DNA of 8,564 nucleotides from contig JAIRTV010000529.1 in NCBI GenBank assembly GCA_031254675.1, positions 1-8,564 on the forward strand, in the 5' to 3' direction. The notes under the pieces were generated by a model. That model was not told the DNA's origin. It ran no database searches and saw nothing but the letters and a program-made list of their open reading frames with translations. Numbering within the stretch: the first letter of the stretch is position 1; each line of letters starts with the position of its first letter. This document shows, one piece after another, positions 1-6,552 of the stretch. This stretch comes from Planctomycetaceae bacterium (GTDB lineage: Bacteria; Planctomycetota; Planctomycetia; Pirellulales; Thermoguttaceae). The position numbers and the translations under genes are program-made.

Positions 1-1920
1 TGCCGAATGGATTGCGGTATCTGTAACTCGCCAAAACCTTCGCCAATAGCGGTTATCGTGAACGCTTGTTGTTGCTTTGCAAGTTGCTCCACTGCGGAAA
101 ATAAAAGCAGAAAATTACGACGATTCGGATAGACAGTACCGATAACAAAAAATTTCGTAACATCATTTTTGGGAGTGATGTTTACGTTACCGAAATAATG
201 TGGGACGACTATTGCCCCCTCCAGAAAATCGGCAAGCATTATCAAACGATCAGAACGTAATAATTCAGAGTCATTACATTCTTTGTGATGGGAGACGAAC
301 ACCGTTTTATCAAGAGGAAGATTCGGAAATCGCTCATTTACTGTACACCAAACTTGACGCTGTGACCGTTCCCAATTATAAATAACACTACTGGTAAAAA
401 ACCATACGGCATAATCATTGTACTTAATTTGCTTTTCGATAATATCACGCATGTTATTCCACGTAACAACATAGTGTCTGTATTGTGGTTGAGTGAGTAT
501 TACTGTTGCATCTAATTTTGCTTCTTCCGTTGTCATTAAAATATCAACATTGTAGCCAAGATCGGACAGATATTTTGCATAACCTGGTATCACAACACCA
601 TGACATTCATTCGGTTCAATGAGAAGAACAGAATGAGGACGAACTTTAACGGTAAGAAAACGCGAATAGGCAATTCTCTCTTCAGAAAATAAATAAATCA
701 AATTCCTTTTAATGCCGCTCAACAAATATTTGATACGACTAATAAAATTGCCAATCGTTCCTACACCGAAAATTCGCCGCGAAATCCATCTTGCTGTATC
801 AACAAGGATCGTCTTAACCGGTTTATGCTTGCCTTTTAATTTTCGTATTTTTTCCTTTGCTTTATCAATATCATCTTCAGCCAATGCAATTTTTGTACGT
901 TTGTCAAAAACAACGTTATTGTCTTCGAGTATTCCGTATTTTTTTAACCAGCACCGATGCTCTTTCCACAGTGGTGTGTAGCAATAATTATCCTTCATCT
1001 CTCTTGTTAATAACGTTCTGAATTGCCGTAAAAATTCATATCTGTCGTCATTTGACGTCCTATAAAAATTGCACGAAATAGCCGATAGCAGAAACCGCAG
1101 AAAACAATCACGATACTCCTGATATTGTCCGCGTTTCACCAACTGTTCATAAATGATACGACAATTATTCAACGAATCTAAGTGGTGTTTGCCTATTGTG
1201 TTACAGTAACTCGTGCTGACAATGCGATAATGATATAAATTTTCCGGTAGAAATATTATCCGTTTTGCCGCCGGTATTACTTGCCAAAGGACAACACAAT
1301 CCTCTGCCATTCCGTTGCCAGGATGAGTAAAATTTGTCAATAACAATTCCGTCAAAAATAATTTTCCCCAAAAACTATAAGTGGTGATCACCTCTGATTT
1401 ATTTGTTGCGATATTGTCGTCATTAACGCTGACCGCAAATTGCCATCGAAGACAGTGAGCCGTTTCGTCATCATTTTTCGTTCCATCTTCGTTACGCTTG
1501 TCAGGTGTAAAAACAACGACATCGGCATCTTTTTCTTGGGCAATGCGAACGCATTTTTCGATGGCATTGAGATCAATCCAATCGTCAGCATCTACCGTCA
1601 TTGTGTATTTCCCGCGTATGAGAGGCAACACATTAAATTTAGCGATACCTTGACCGGTATTTTGCTGACAGACAATCTGAAAACGTGAATCCTTCGCAGC
1701 GTATTCGTCAAGAATTTGCGAACAGTTATCAGTTGAGCCATCATTTATGCAGATAATTTGTAGATTAGAATATGTCTGATTCATAATGAAATCGAGACAT
1801 TCCTGCAAGTACTTTTCGGCATTATAGACGGGAATAACTATGGAAACAAGAGGATCGCCCCCCCCCCCCCCAGTTATCTAAATTGCCTATTTTAACGTCA
1901 TTTTCTTTCATTTTTTTCAT
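1..1920 (-). CDS. Glycosyltransferase, GT2 domain plus GT-B-like domain; partial at left edge and out of frame at a G14 tract
   Basis: Probable sugar transferase for a surface polysaccharide or glycoprotein, acting at the cytoplasmic face. The minus-strand frame is open from the G tract at 1871 to base 1, about 620 codons, with no stop reached. It opens with PLVSIVIPVYNAEKYL, then INDGSTD (nucleotide-sugar binding), the metal-binding DADD at 1592-1581 and an ED pair at 1304-1299, all as in GT2 (GT-A fold). A lysine-rich linker lies near 905-800. From about 645 a second domain begins (LLIEPNECHG, then PGYAKYLSDLGYNVDI); GTVYPNRRNFLLLFSAVEQL and AIGEG near the left edge suggest a GT-B fold. The best start, ATG at 1920-1918, has AGGAA about 10 nt upstream. 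With 14 G it hits TAA at 1824-1822 after 32 codons, and the GT2 frame has a TAG at 1880-1878. Thirteen or 16 G would give one continuous protein. GT2 family is well supported; substrate and GT-B assignment are inference. Confidence 0.85.
1858..1871 (-). repeat. Mononucleotide tract G14 (C14 on plus) in the 5' coding end of the glycosyltransferase
   Basis: Fourteen uninterrupted C on the plus strand read as G14 on the coding strand. It sits 16 codons after the upstream ATG and directly before the first GT2 beta strand. In an AT-rich window no other G or C run comes near this length. Tracts of this kind change length by slipped-strand mispairing and switch genes on and off, as known for Campylobacter and Helicobacter glycan genes. 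Here it would encode W followed by a glycine string when in frame. The length given in an assembly is itself uncertain. Confidence 0.9.
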
Positions 1921-1960
1921 AATAGTACGTTCCTAAAACTGATTTAAGAAATTAATCTTT

Positions 1961-1989
1961 ACATTAAAAATATGCCCCGCCACAGTCAA
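1961..1989 (-). promoter_or_regulatory. Possible promoter of the glycosyltransferase gene
   Basis: On the minus strand TTGACT (1989-1984) is followed after 17 bases by TAATGT (1966-1961). The -35 is a 5/6 match, but the -10 keeps only the TA and final T of TATAAT. The predicted start would lie about 35 bases upstream of the ATG at 1920. Support is position and spacing only. Confidence 0.35.
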
Positions 1990-2087
1990 TGCGGATATAA
2001 TTTACTACAATTAATATCTCGTTTGACACCATGCGACAAACCATAAACATTAGAAGTGAGATAGAATAAGAATAATTTTCAAAATTG

Positions 2088-2141
2088 TCAAGCCCCTGAT
2101 AACAGATATTAATTGAGTACCAACTGTTAAAGAGGGCTTGA
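2088..2141. repeat. Imperfect inverted repeat / hairpin
   Basis: Arms of 18 bases (2088-2105 and 2124-2141) pair as 8 bp (TCAAGCCC with GGGCTTGA), a 4x4 internal loop, then 6 bp (TAACAG with CTGTTA), closing an 18-base loop. No T-run follows, so it does not look like an intrinsic terminator. It lies between two divergent promoters; a regulator site or a structured RNA are both possible. Confidence 0.5.
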
Positions 2142-2461
2142 TCTCGTTATGGAAAACCTCTAAAAACTCTGTTTTCAAAAAATCTCATTCTGAAAAATAA
2201 GAACTTGCGAATATTTTTTGAGTAAAATAGTTTTTTGGAAATCGCTTGCAAATTGACAAATTTTATCTCGGATTTTGCGATTGTAAAAAGACCTTGTAAA
2301 CAGACGATACATGAAATCTCGACAATATTTCAATATTTCGATAGTTCCCAAACAACAAATAATTTTAGTACTTATTGTATCTATTCAGTTGCCATTCTGT
2401 TTTTATTTTATTTATTTTTCGTGAACCATTATTTCCAAACGCTTCACCGAAGATTAAAGCA

Positions 2462-2479
2462 TACGGTTAATACCGTACG
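2462..2479. repeat. Short hairpin with palindrome CCGTACGG
   Basis: TACGG and CCGTA flank TTAATA (2463-2478), and the right arm overlaps the 8-bp palindrome CCGTACGG (2472-2479). It lies about 90 bases upstream of the strong plus-strand promoter, where an operator could sit. Only the symmetry supports it. Confidence 0.3.
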
Positions 2480-2566
2480 GAATTAACGAACACTTCAAAG
2501 TCGATTGCCTTTTTTCTTTGTTGCCCAAAGGTTATTTCCAATGTCATTGGTTTTGAGAAAGTTCTC

Positions 2567-2595
2567 TTGACAGGTTTTGGGGAAATTTCTATGAT
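2567..2595 (+). promoter_or_regulatory. Near-consensus sigma70 promoter of the foldase gene
   Basis: TTGACA (2567-2572, perfect) and TATGAT (2590-2595, 5/6) are separated by exactly 17 bases. Transcription would start near 2602, giving a leader of about 100 bases before the ATG at 2701. This is the best promoter in the window and probably drives both the foldase and the CPBP gene behind it. Confidence 0.65.
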
Positions 2596-2687
2596 TCAAC
2601 GCCTTTCTCGTGGACTTCGGCTCAGCGAACCATGCGAACACTAGCAAACAGATTAACATTAAACCCTCAGAAATAGAACTTTTGCAA

Positions 2688-2692
2688 AAGGA
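2688..2692 (+). promoter_or_regulatory. Shine-Dalgarno site of the foldase gene
   Basis: AAGGA lies 8 bases before the ATG at 2701 and decides this start. It is the only well-spaced SD-like site among the plus-strand genes of the window. Confidence 0.6.
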
Positions 2693-2700
2693 AATTCACA

Positions 2701-4548
2701 ATGAAACAAAACAATTTATTCTTTGTTTGGCGTCCCTTTTTTTTACTAATTCTATTTTTACCAACTCTTTTATTGCTAAGCCTCAAAACGGAGGCACAGC
2801 AAGAATCCGTTTCGCCGGTTCTTGAAATGCCGGAAGTTGTCGCCGAAGTCAACGGCGATAAAATTATGCGTACCAATCTTGCTACAGAATGTCTTCGTTT
2901 GCATGGAACGGAAGAGTTGAAAGATTTCGTCAAAAAGTTTCTGATCCAGCAAGAATGTTCGCGATTAAATATTACTGTTACGAAACAGGAAATCAACAAC
3001 GAAGTTGAACGAATGGCGAAAGCGTTTAAGTTTTCGACACAGGATTGGCTTGAGTTGTTGGAAAAAGAACGGGGAATGACAGCAGAAATGTACATGGAAG
3101 ATATTATTCAACCCATACTGGCAATTGGTAAACTGGCTGGGTCGCGAATGAATATCACCGAAGAGGAAATTCAACACGAAATGAACGCTCGATATGGAGC
3201 GGCGGTTCAAGTACGACAAATTGTTCTTGGTTCGCGTAAAGACGCCGAAAAAGTTTGGCTTGATCTCAATGCCAATCCGGACTCATTTCCATCTGTTGCG
3301 AAAAACCGATCACTCGATCCGGCAAGTCAACCTTACGGCGGATTAATTCACCCTATTCGGAAAGGTTCCGTCAACTCCGAAATCGAAAAAATTGTCTTCG
3401 CCCTCAAACCAGGCGAAATTTCAGCGATTGTCGAATGGCCGGCAGGACAGTTTTTGATTTTCCGTTGCGAACAACATTTACAACCGCAACATGTCGATAA
3501 GGAAAAAGTTCGAGAACAATTAGTTACGAAAATTCGCGATATGAAAACGCGGTCGGCAGCCGAAGAAGTTTTCCGTGAACTTCAAACTCGTGCTCAAATC
3601 GAAATTGTGTTTGGTAATTCGACGCGAATGGCTCAAGCTCCCGGAGTAGCGGCAATTGTGAACGGACAGAATATCAGTCAGAAATATCTCGCGGAAATTT
3701 GCTTAAAACGTTACGGGAAATCCGTGTTGAGCGACATGATTAGCAAATTGATTGTCGAACAGGCTTGCCGGAAACAGAATATTGTGATTACTGATACGGA
3801 TATTGATCGCGAAATACGAGAAATGGCGATTAAATATCTTCCGTTACGGCAAGACGGTTCCCCCAATATCGAATTGTGGATAAAAATGAAAACCGAAGAA
3901 AACCAAATGACACCCGAAGTGTATCGAACCAATACCGTGTGGCCAGTTCTTGCGTTGAAACGGCTCTCGCGACCTTTTGTTCAAGTAACCGAAGAAGATA
4001 TTCAACGCGGTTTCGAATCGAATTTCGGTAAAAAAGTTCGTTGTCTTGCGATTGTGTTCGATCAGAAAGACCAACGCCGCGCCCAGGAAGTTTGGGAAAT
4101 GGCAAACCGTAACAAAACTCCCGAAAACTTCGCCAATTTAGCTGAAAAATATTCGATGGATCCGGAAAGCCGAATCGCACGAGGTGTGATTCCACCGATT
4201 AGCCGTTACAGCGGACAACCAACATTAGAAAATGAAGCGTTTGGATTGTTGCCGAATGAATTATCGCAACTAATTCAGGTTGAGGAAAACTGGGTGATTT
4301 TGTATTGTCTCGGTTACGAAGAACCAAGTATCACGAACATCAACGATGTCAAAACCGATCTCGTTGCAGATATCTTTGAAAAGAAACAAAATATTGCCGT
4401 TGCAAAATTTTACGAAAATTTATTCAATCAGGCGGCAATTGACAATTACTTGACCCAAGAATCAAGAAATCCCGAAATCGAAAAAGCAATTCGTGAAACA
4501 GAAAAAATAAAACAAGCCACCGGAACAACTTCTCAACAAACTCAATAA
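2701..4548 (+). CDS. Exported tandem SurA_N/parvulin-like foldase (PpiC-type peptidylprolyl isomerase family)
   Basis: Probable periplasmic chaperone for exported proteins, 615 residues. A basic start and hydrophobic stretch (about 10-28) ending near SLKTEAQQ form a signal peptide or anchor. Two similar modules follow. Module 1 has a SurA_N-type helical part (about 47-165, starting VAEVNGDKI) and a parvulin-like part (about 170-258, with SLDPASQPYGG and LKPGEIS). Module 2 repeats this (316-435, starting VAAIVNGQNI, and about 446-536, with YSMDPES and LLPNELS). The C-terminus is charged and Gln/Thr-rich. The two histidines of active parvulins are missing: position 173 is Gln, module 2 has Cys448, and the terminal HII-type motif reads FLIF or WVIL. 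Module 2 also lacks the GG. A chaperone without isomerase activity is therefore plausible. The start is fixed by AAGGA (2688-2692), 8 bases before the ATG. Family is well supported; the tandem layout is longer than SurA or PrsA. Confidence 0.88.
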   Translation: MKQNNLFFVWRPFFLLILFLPTLLLLSLKTEAQQESVSPVLEMPEVVAEVNGDKIMRTNLATECLRLHGTEELKDFVKKFLIQQECSRLNITVTKQEINNEVERMAKAFKFSTQDWLELLEKERGMTAEMYMEDIIQPILAIGKLAGSRMNITEEEIQHEMNARYGAAVQVRQIVLGSRKDAEKVWLDLNANPDSFPSVAKNRSLDPASQPYGGLIHPIRKGSVNSEIEKIVFALKPGEISAIVEWPAGQFLIFRCEQHLQPQHVDKEKVREQLVTKIRDMKTRSAAEEVFRELQTRAQIEIVFGNSTRMAQAPGVAAIVNGQNISQKYLAEICLKRYGKSVLSDMISKLIVEQACRKQNIVITDTDIDREIREMAIKYLPLRQDGSPNIELWIKMKTEENQMTPEVYRTNTVWPVLALKRLSRPFVQVTEEDIQRGFESNFGKKVRCLAIVFDQKDQRRAQEVWEMANRNKTPENFANLAEKYSMDPESRIARGVIPPISRYSGQPTLENEAFGLLPNELSQLIQVEENWVILYCLGYEEPSITNINDVKTDLVADIFEKKQNIAVAKFYENLFNQAAIDNYLTQESRNPEIEKAIRETEKIKQATGTTSQQTQ

Positions 4549-4592
4549 TTAAATCATCAGAATAATCATTCAAAGACGACAACAAATTACTT

Positions 4593-5297
4593 ATGGTTTT
4601 TTCGCGAAGTCAATTCAAACCGGTTTTGATTCTGTTTTATGTTACGGTTGCGGCTTCTATTTGGAAGTATGTTGCGATTTCGCCGGCAATTCCAATTGCG
4701 ACGGATTCTTGCAATAATAATACCGCAACTCTTTTTTGGTTTGGTATGTTTCCGCTTGTTGGAGCGTTTTTGTTATTTGGCGTGATACCGATGGGGATTG
4801 TCCGCTATGTGTTTCGCGAACATCTCACAGATTATGGTCTTCGGTTTGGTATTCCGTTACGTACGGTTCGTTCCTTTCTCATGGCTGCGCCGATTGTGAT
4901 TGTTATTGCGTTTTTAACCGGTCACAACCCCGCGTTTTTCGATGTTTATCCGCTAAACGAAACAATCCGTCCACAAAATACCCGAATTGGTTATTCGTTG
5001 TTTGCAATTCACGGAACGATTTATCTGGGATATTATTTTGGTTGGGAATTTTTGTTTCGCGGCTTTTTGCAACACGGACTTTCGGAACAATGCGGAATAC
5101 CAACCGCCATTCTTGTTCAAACATTAGCCTCGACAATGCTTCATTATGGTCATCCTGGTAGTGAAGTATTCGGATCAATTATTGCCGGTTTAGTCTGGGG
5201 TATTCTTGCGTTCAGAACCCGTTCCATTCTTTCCGGTTTTGCCCAACACGCCTTACTTGGAATTGTTCTTGATTGGACGTTAATCTTCACACGATAA
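4593..5297 (+). CDS. CPBP (CAAX/Abi) family intramembrane protease-like protein
   Basis: A 234-residue membrane protein of the Rce1/CPBP superfamily, whose members are intramembrane metal-independent glutamate proteases or have other membrane roles. Hydrophobic segments are visible at about 8-30, 47-70, 96-110, 134-149, 170-184, 192-207 and 212-230. Motif 1 reads WEFLFRG (151-157), with catalytic-type Glu152 and Arg156; the usual first Glu of EExxxR is Trp. Motif 2 is the His184 in TMLHYGHPGSE (181-191). Motif 3 is FAQHALLGIVLDW (216-228), with His219 and Asp227. YGLRFG (81-86) and FRTRSILSG (207-215) also match a CPBP subfamily I recognise. It follows the foldase by 44 bases without a terminator, so cotranscription is likely. 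No SD site is seen. The substrate is unknown; roles in bacteriocin self-immunity or envelope proteolysis are known for relatives. Confidence 0.85.
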   Translation: MVFSRSQFKPVLILFYVTVAASIWKYVAISPAIPIATDSCNNNTATLFWFGMFPLVGAFLLFGVIPMGIVRYVFREHLTDYGLRFGIPLRTVRSFLMAAPIVIVIAFLTGHNPAFFDVYPLNETIRPQNTRIGYSLFAIHGTIYLGYYFGWEFLFRGFLQHGLSEQCGIPTAILVQTLASTMLHYGHPGSEVFGSIIAGLVWGILAFRTRSILSGFAQHALLGIVLDWTLIFTR

Positions 5298-5713
5298 ATT
5301 GAGAATTGAACATTTGAAATTTAAGTCGGTAAATAATATGAATCAATTTTGCGATTTTACCATTCTATACCAAACCTAATACGACAGCACAAAATGTCGG
5401 TTGTTCCATGGGATTTAATTCCGCCCAATATACGAGATAATTTATTTGAAGTTTCAATTTTCTAGAGCGTATATTGTAATTTTTACGGTTTTTCGACAAT
5501 TTCATCGTCAAATCGGTAAACTAATTTGGCACAAATATTCGGATTTGTAACAATTGAAAAAGAAATAAAATGAGATTTAGAGAAAAGGTCTAAGGAGTAG
5601 ATGTAATTGCAAAAAAAATAAGAGGGGATAAAATGAGCGGTTGATGTTTGGAAGAGTCACTTTGGTTTTTCAAATTTCCCCTTTAACATTTCACCTTCAA
5701 CCCCAGTAAACCC
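5298..5713. other. Intergenic region of 416 bp, no gene seen
   Basis: AT-rich spacer with only tiny open frames, the longest read on the plus strand being about a dozen codons. A small hairpin, CGACA and TGTCG around GCACAAAA, lies near 5384-5401, without a T-run. A possible promoter for the downstream flavoprotein gene lies at 5607-5634. There is no clear terminator for the CPBP gene. Confidence 0.6.
5607..5634 (+). promoter_or_regulatory. Possible sigma70 promoter of the flavoprotein gene
   Basis: TTGCAA (5607-5612) and TAAAAT (5629-5634) are 16 bases apart. Transcription would start about 70 bases before the ATG at 5714. The -10 is good and the -35 moderate; A-rich spacers give such matches by chance. 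Confidence 0.4.
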
Positions 5714-6313
5714 ATGCGAACATTTTTAACCCTTACCATTTTTTTCAGTTTATCCTTCACAGTTATGGCACAAGACATTACGCTTCCCGCTCCGCAACGT
5801 TCCGGCGGTAAACCGCTTTTCGATGCAATCAATGAACGGCAGTCAATCAAAAACCCTACCAGTACTCCCATTGATTTGCAAACCCTCTCCGATTTACTTT
5901 GGGCGGCTTACGGTTTTAATCGTGAAGATCGCCGAGTTGTTCCAAGCCCCATGAATAGACAAGAACTGTTCGTGTATGTCGTGCTTAAAGAAGGCATCTA
6001 TCTGTATGACGCCAAAACCAACAAATTGTTCGAAAAAGTAAAAGGCGATCACCGGACTGTTGCCGGAACACAAGATTATGTTTACGTCGCACCAGTCAAC
6101 CTCTTGTATGTTGTGGACAAGTCCAAAGAAACCGGAACCGGCGCCTATATCTCTTGCGGTTGCGCCGCACAAGATGTTTATCTCGTTTGTGCTTCAAAAG
6201 GACTCGCTTGCGCAGTACGAACAAGTGTTGACAAAAATGCTGTGAGTAAATTGTTGAAATTCGACAACCGGCTCGAAGTTATTGCCGGTCAAACGATCGG
6301 TCATAAAAAATAA
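5714..6313 (+). CDS. Exported SagB/ThcOx-type nitroreductase-fold flavoprotein
   Basis: Probable FMN-dependent oxidoreductase in the periplasm, 199 residues. A signal peptide (1-19, MRTFLTLTIFFSLSFTVMA) precedes QDITLPAP. The mature part reads as a nitroreductase-like domain of the SagB class: GGKPLFDAINERQSIKN (31-47) matches the start where an RRS-type stretch contacts the FMN phosphate, LSDLLWAAYGFNR (58-70) and PSPMNRQELFVYVV (77-90) are the core helix and strand, AAQDVYLVCASKGLA (151-165) matches the usual GQNVYLxAxxxGL, and AGQTIGHKK (191-199) is the end loop. Cys148, Cys150 and Cys160 stand where relatives usually have other residues. No McbC-like cyclodehydratase partner is nearby, so toxin oxazole formation is not indicated. 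The next gene is a membrane iron-sulfur protein 239 bases downstream, a possible electron donor (inference). No SD site precedes the ATG. Family call is firm, substrate unknown. Confidence 0.85.
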   Translation: MRTFLTLTIFFSLSFTVMAQDITLPAPQRSGGKPLFDAINERQSIKNPTSTPIDLQTLSDLLWAAYGFNREDRRVVPSPMNRQELFVYVVLKEGIYLYDAKTNKLFEKVKGDHRTVAGTQDYVYVAPVNLLYVVDKSKETGTGAYISCGCAAQDVYLVCASKGLACAVRTSVDKNAVSKLLKFDNRLEVIAGQTIGHKK

Positions 6314-6370
6314 ATCACACCTTATCTGTGATAAATGCAAGCAAACGGTGATTGAGAGCGGGTTGTACGC

Positions 6371-6387
6371 GACCACTCCAAGTGGTC
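6371..6387. repeat. Small hairpin after the flavoprotein gene
   Basis: GACCAC and GTGGTC form a perfect 6-bp stem around TCCAA, 58 bases after the stop codon at 6313. The following bases (TCACTTTAAAA) contain no proper T-run, so terminator function is doubtful. Confidence 0.3.
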
Positions 6388-6455
6388 TCACTTTAAAATT
6401 GATGTTCCAGAAAATTTTCGACCCAGATCATTTTACGGAGAATAAATCATTTTGC

Positions 6456-6471
6456 CGGAAAAAGTTTTCCG
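6456..6471. repeat. Short palindrome CGGAAAA-AG-TTTTCCG
   Basis: A perfect 7-bp inverted repeat with a 2-base centre, about 80 bases upstream of the iron-sulfur gene start. The tight centre fits a dimeric regulator site better than an RNA hairpin. Just downstream, TTGGAA (6490-6495) and TATTAT (6511-6516) are 15 bases apart and could be a weak promoter. Based on symmetry and position only. Confidence 0.3.
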
Positions 6472-6552
6472 ATGGGACGAGAAATATTGTTGGAACAGTT
6501 TATGTTTCCGTATTATTTACTAACCCTTAATTATTAACCCAACCTTACATTT

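Larger units (their letters stand above)
1921..2700. other. Divergent intergenic region, about 780 bp, no convincing gene
   Basis: Very AT-rich spacer between the divergently oriented glycosyltransferase and foldase genes. It holds a possible minus-strand promoter (1961-1989), an imperfect hairpin (2088-2141), a short hairpin with a palindromic CCGTACGG (2462-2479), a tandem 8-bp duplication CAATATTT (2323-2338), and a strong plus-strand promoter (2567-2595). The longest open frame, starting with TTG at 2235, encodes a phenylalanine-rich and isoleucine-rich product with no ribosome binding site and no family resemblance. I see no tRNA or known riboswitch. Confidence 0.7.

Noticed and set aside
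1361..1375. Apparent second frameshift in the glycosyltransferase at a T-run before GGGG
   Set aside because: Recounting the run (five T on the minus strand) shows the frame continues through FWGKLFLTELLL without interruption.
2253..2281. Second plus-strand promoter with TTGACA at 2253-2258
   Set aside because: At 17 bases the -10 would be TGCGAT, only a 3/6 match, and no gene follows before the much better promoter at 2567.
2235..2486. Open frame of 83 codons in the divergent spacer
   Set aside because: It starts with TTG, has no ribosome binding site, shows composition expected of translated AT-rich DNA and no family resemblance.
2591..2644. Possible 17-codon leader peptide starting with ATG at 2591
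   Set aside because: The ATG is part of the predicted -10 box TATGAT, so the transcript would start downstream of it; no SD site.
2610..2825. Open frame of 71 codons with a GTG start, overlapping the foldase start
   Set aside because: It shares only out-of-frame sequence with the foldase. The ATG at 2701 has a proper AAGGA site and leads into a signal peptide.
2667..3095. Minus-strand open frame of 142 codons within the foldase gene
   Set aside because: It is a shadow of the well-supported plus-strand gene; its residues show no domain pattern.
4736..5161. Plus-strand open frame of 141 codons in another frame of the CPBP gene
   Set aside because: It is rich in Cys, Ser and Trp without any pattern, while the overlapping frame carries all CPBP motifs.
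6282..6530. Open frame of 82 codons bridging the flavoprotein end, with a CDKC motif
   Set aside because: TTG start within the preceding gene, no ribosome binding site, a single CxxC that is easily random, and no recognisable family.
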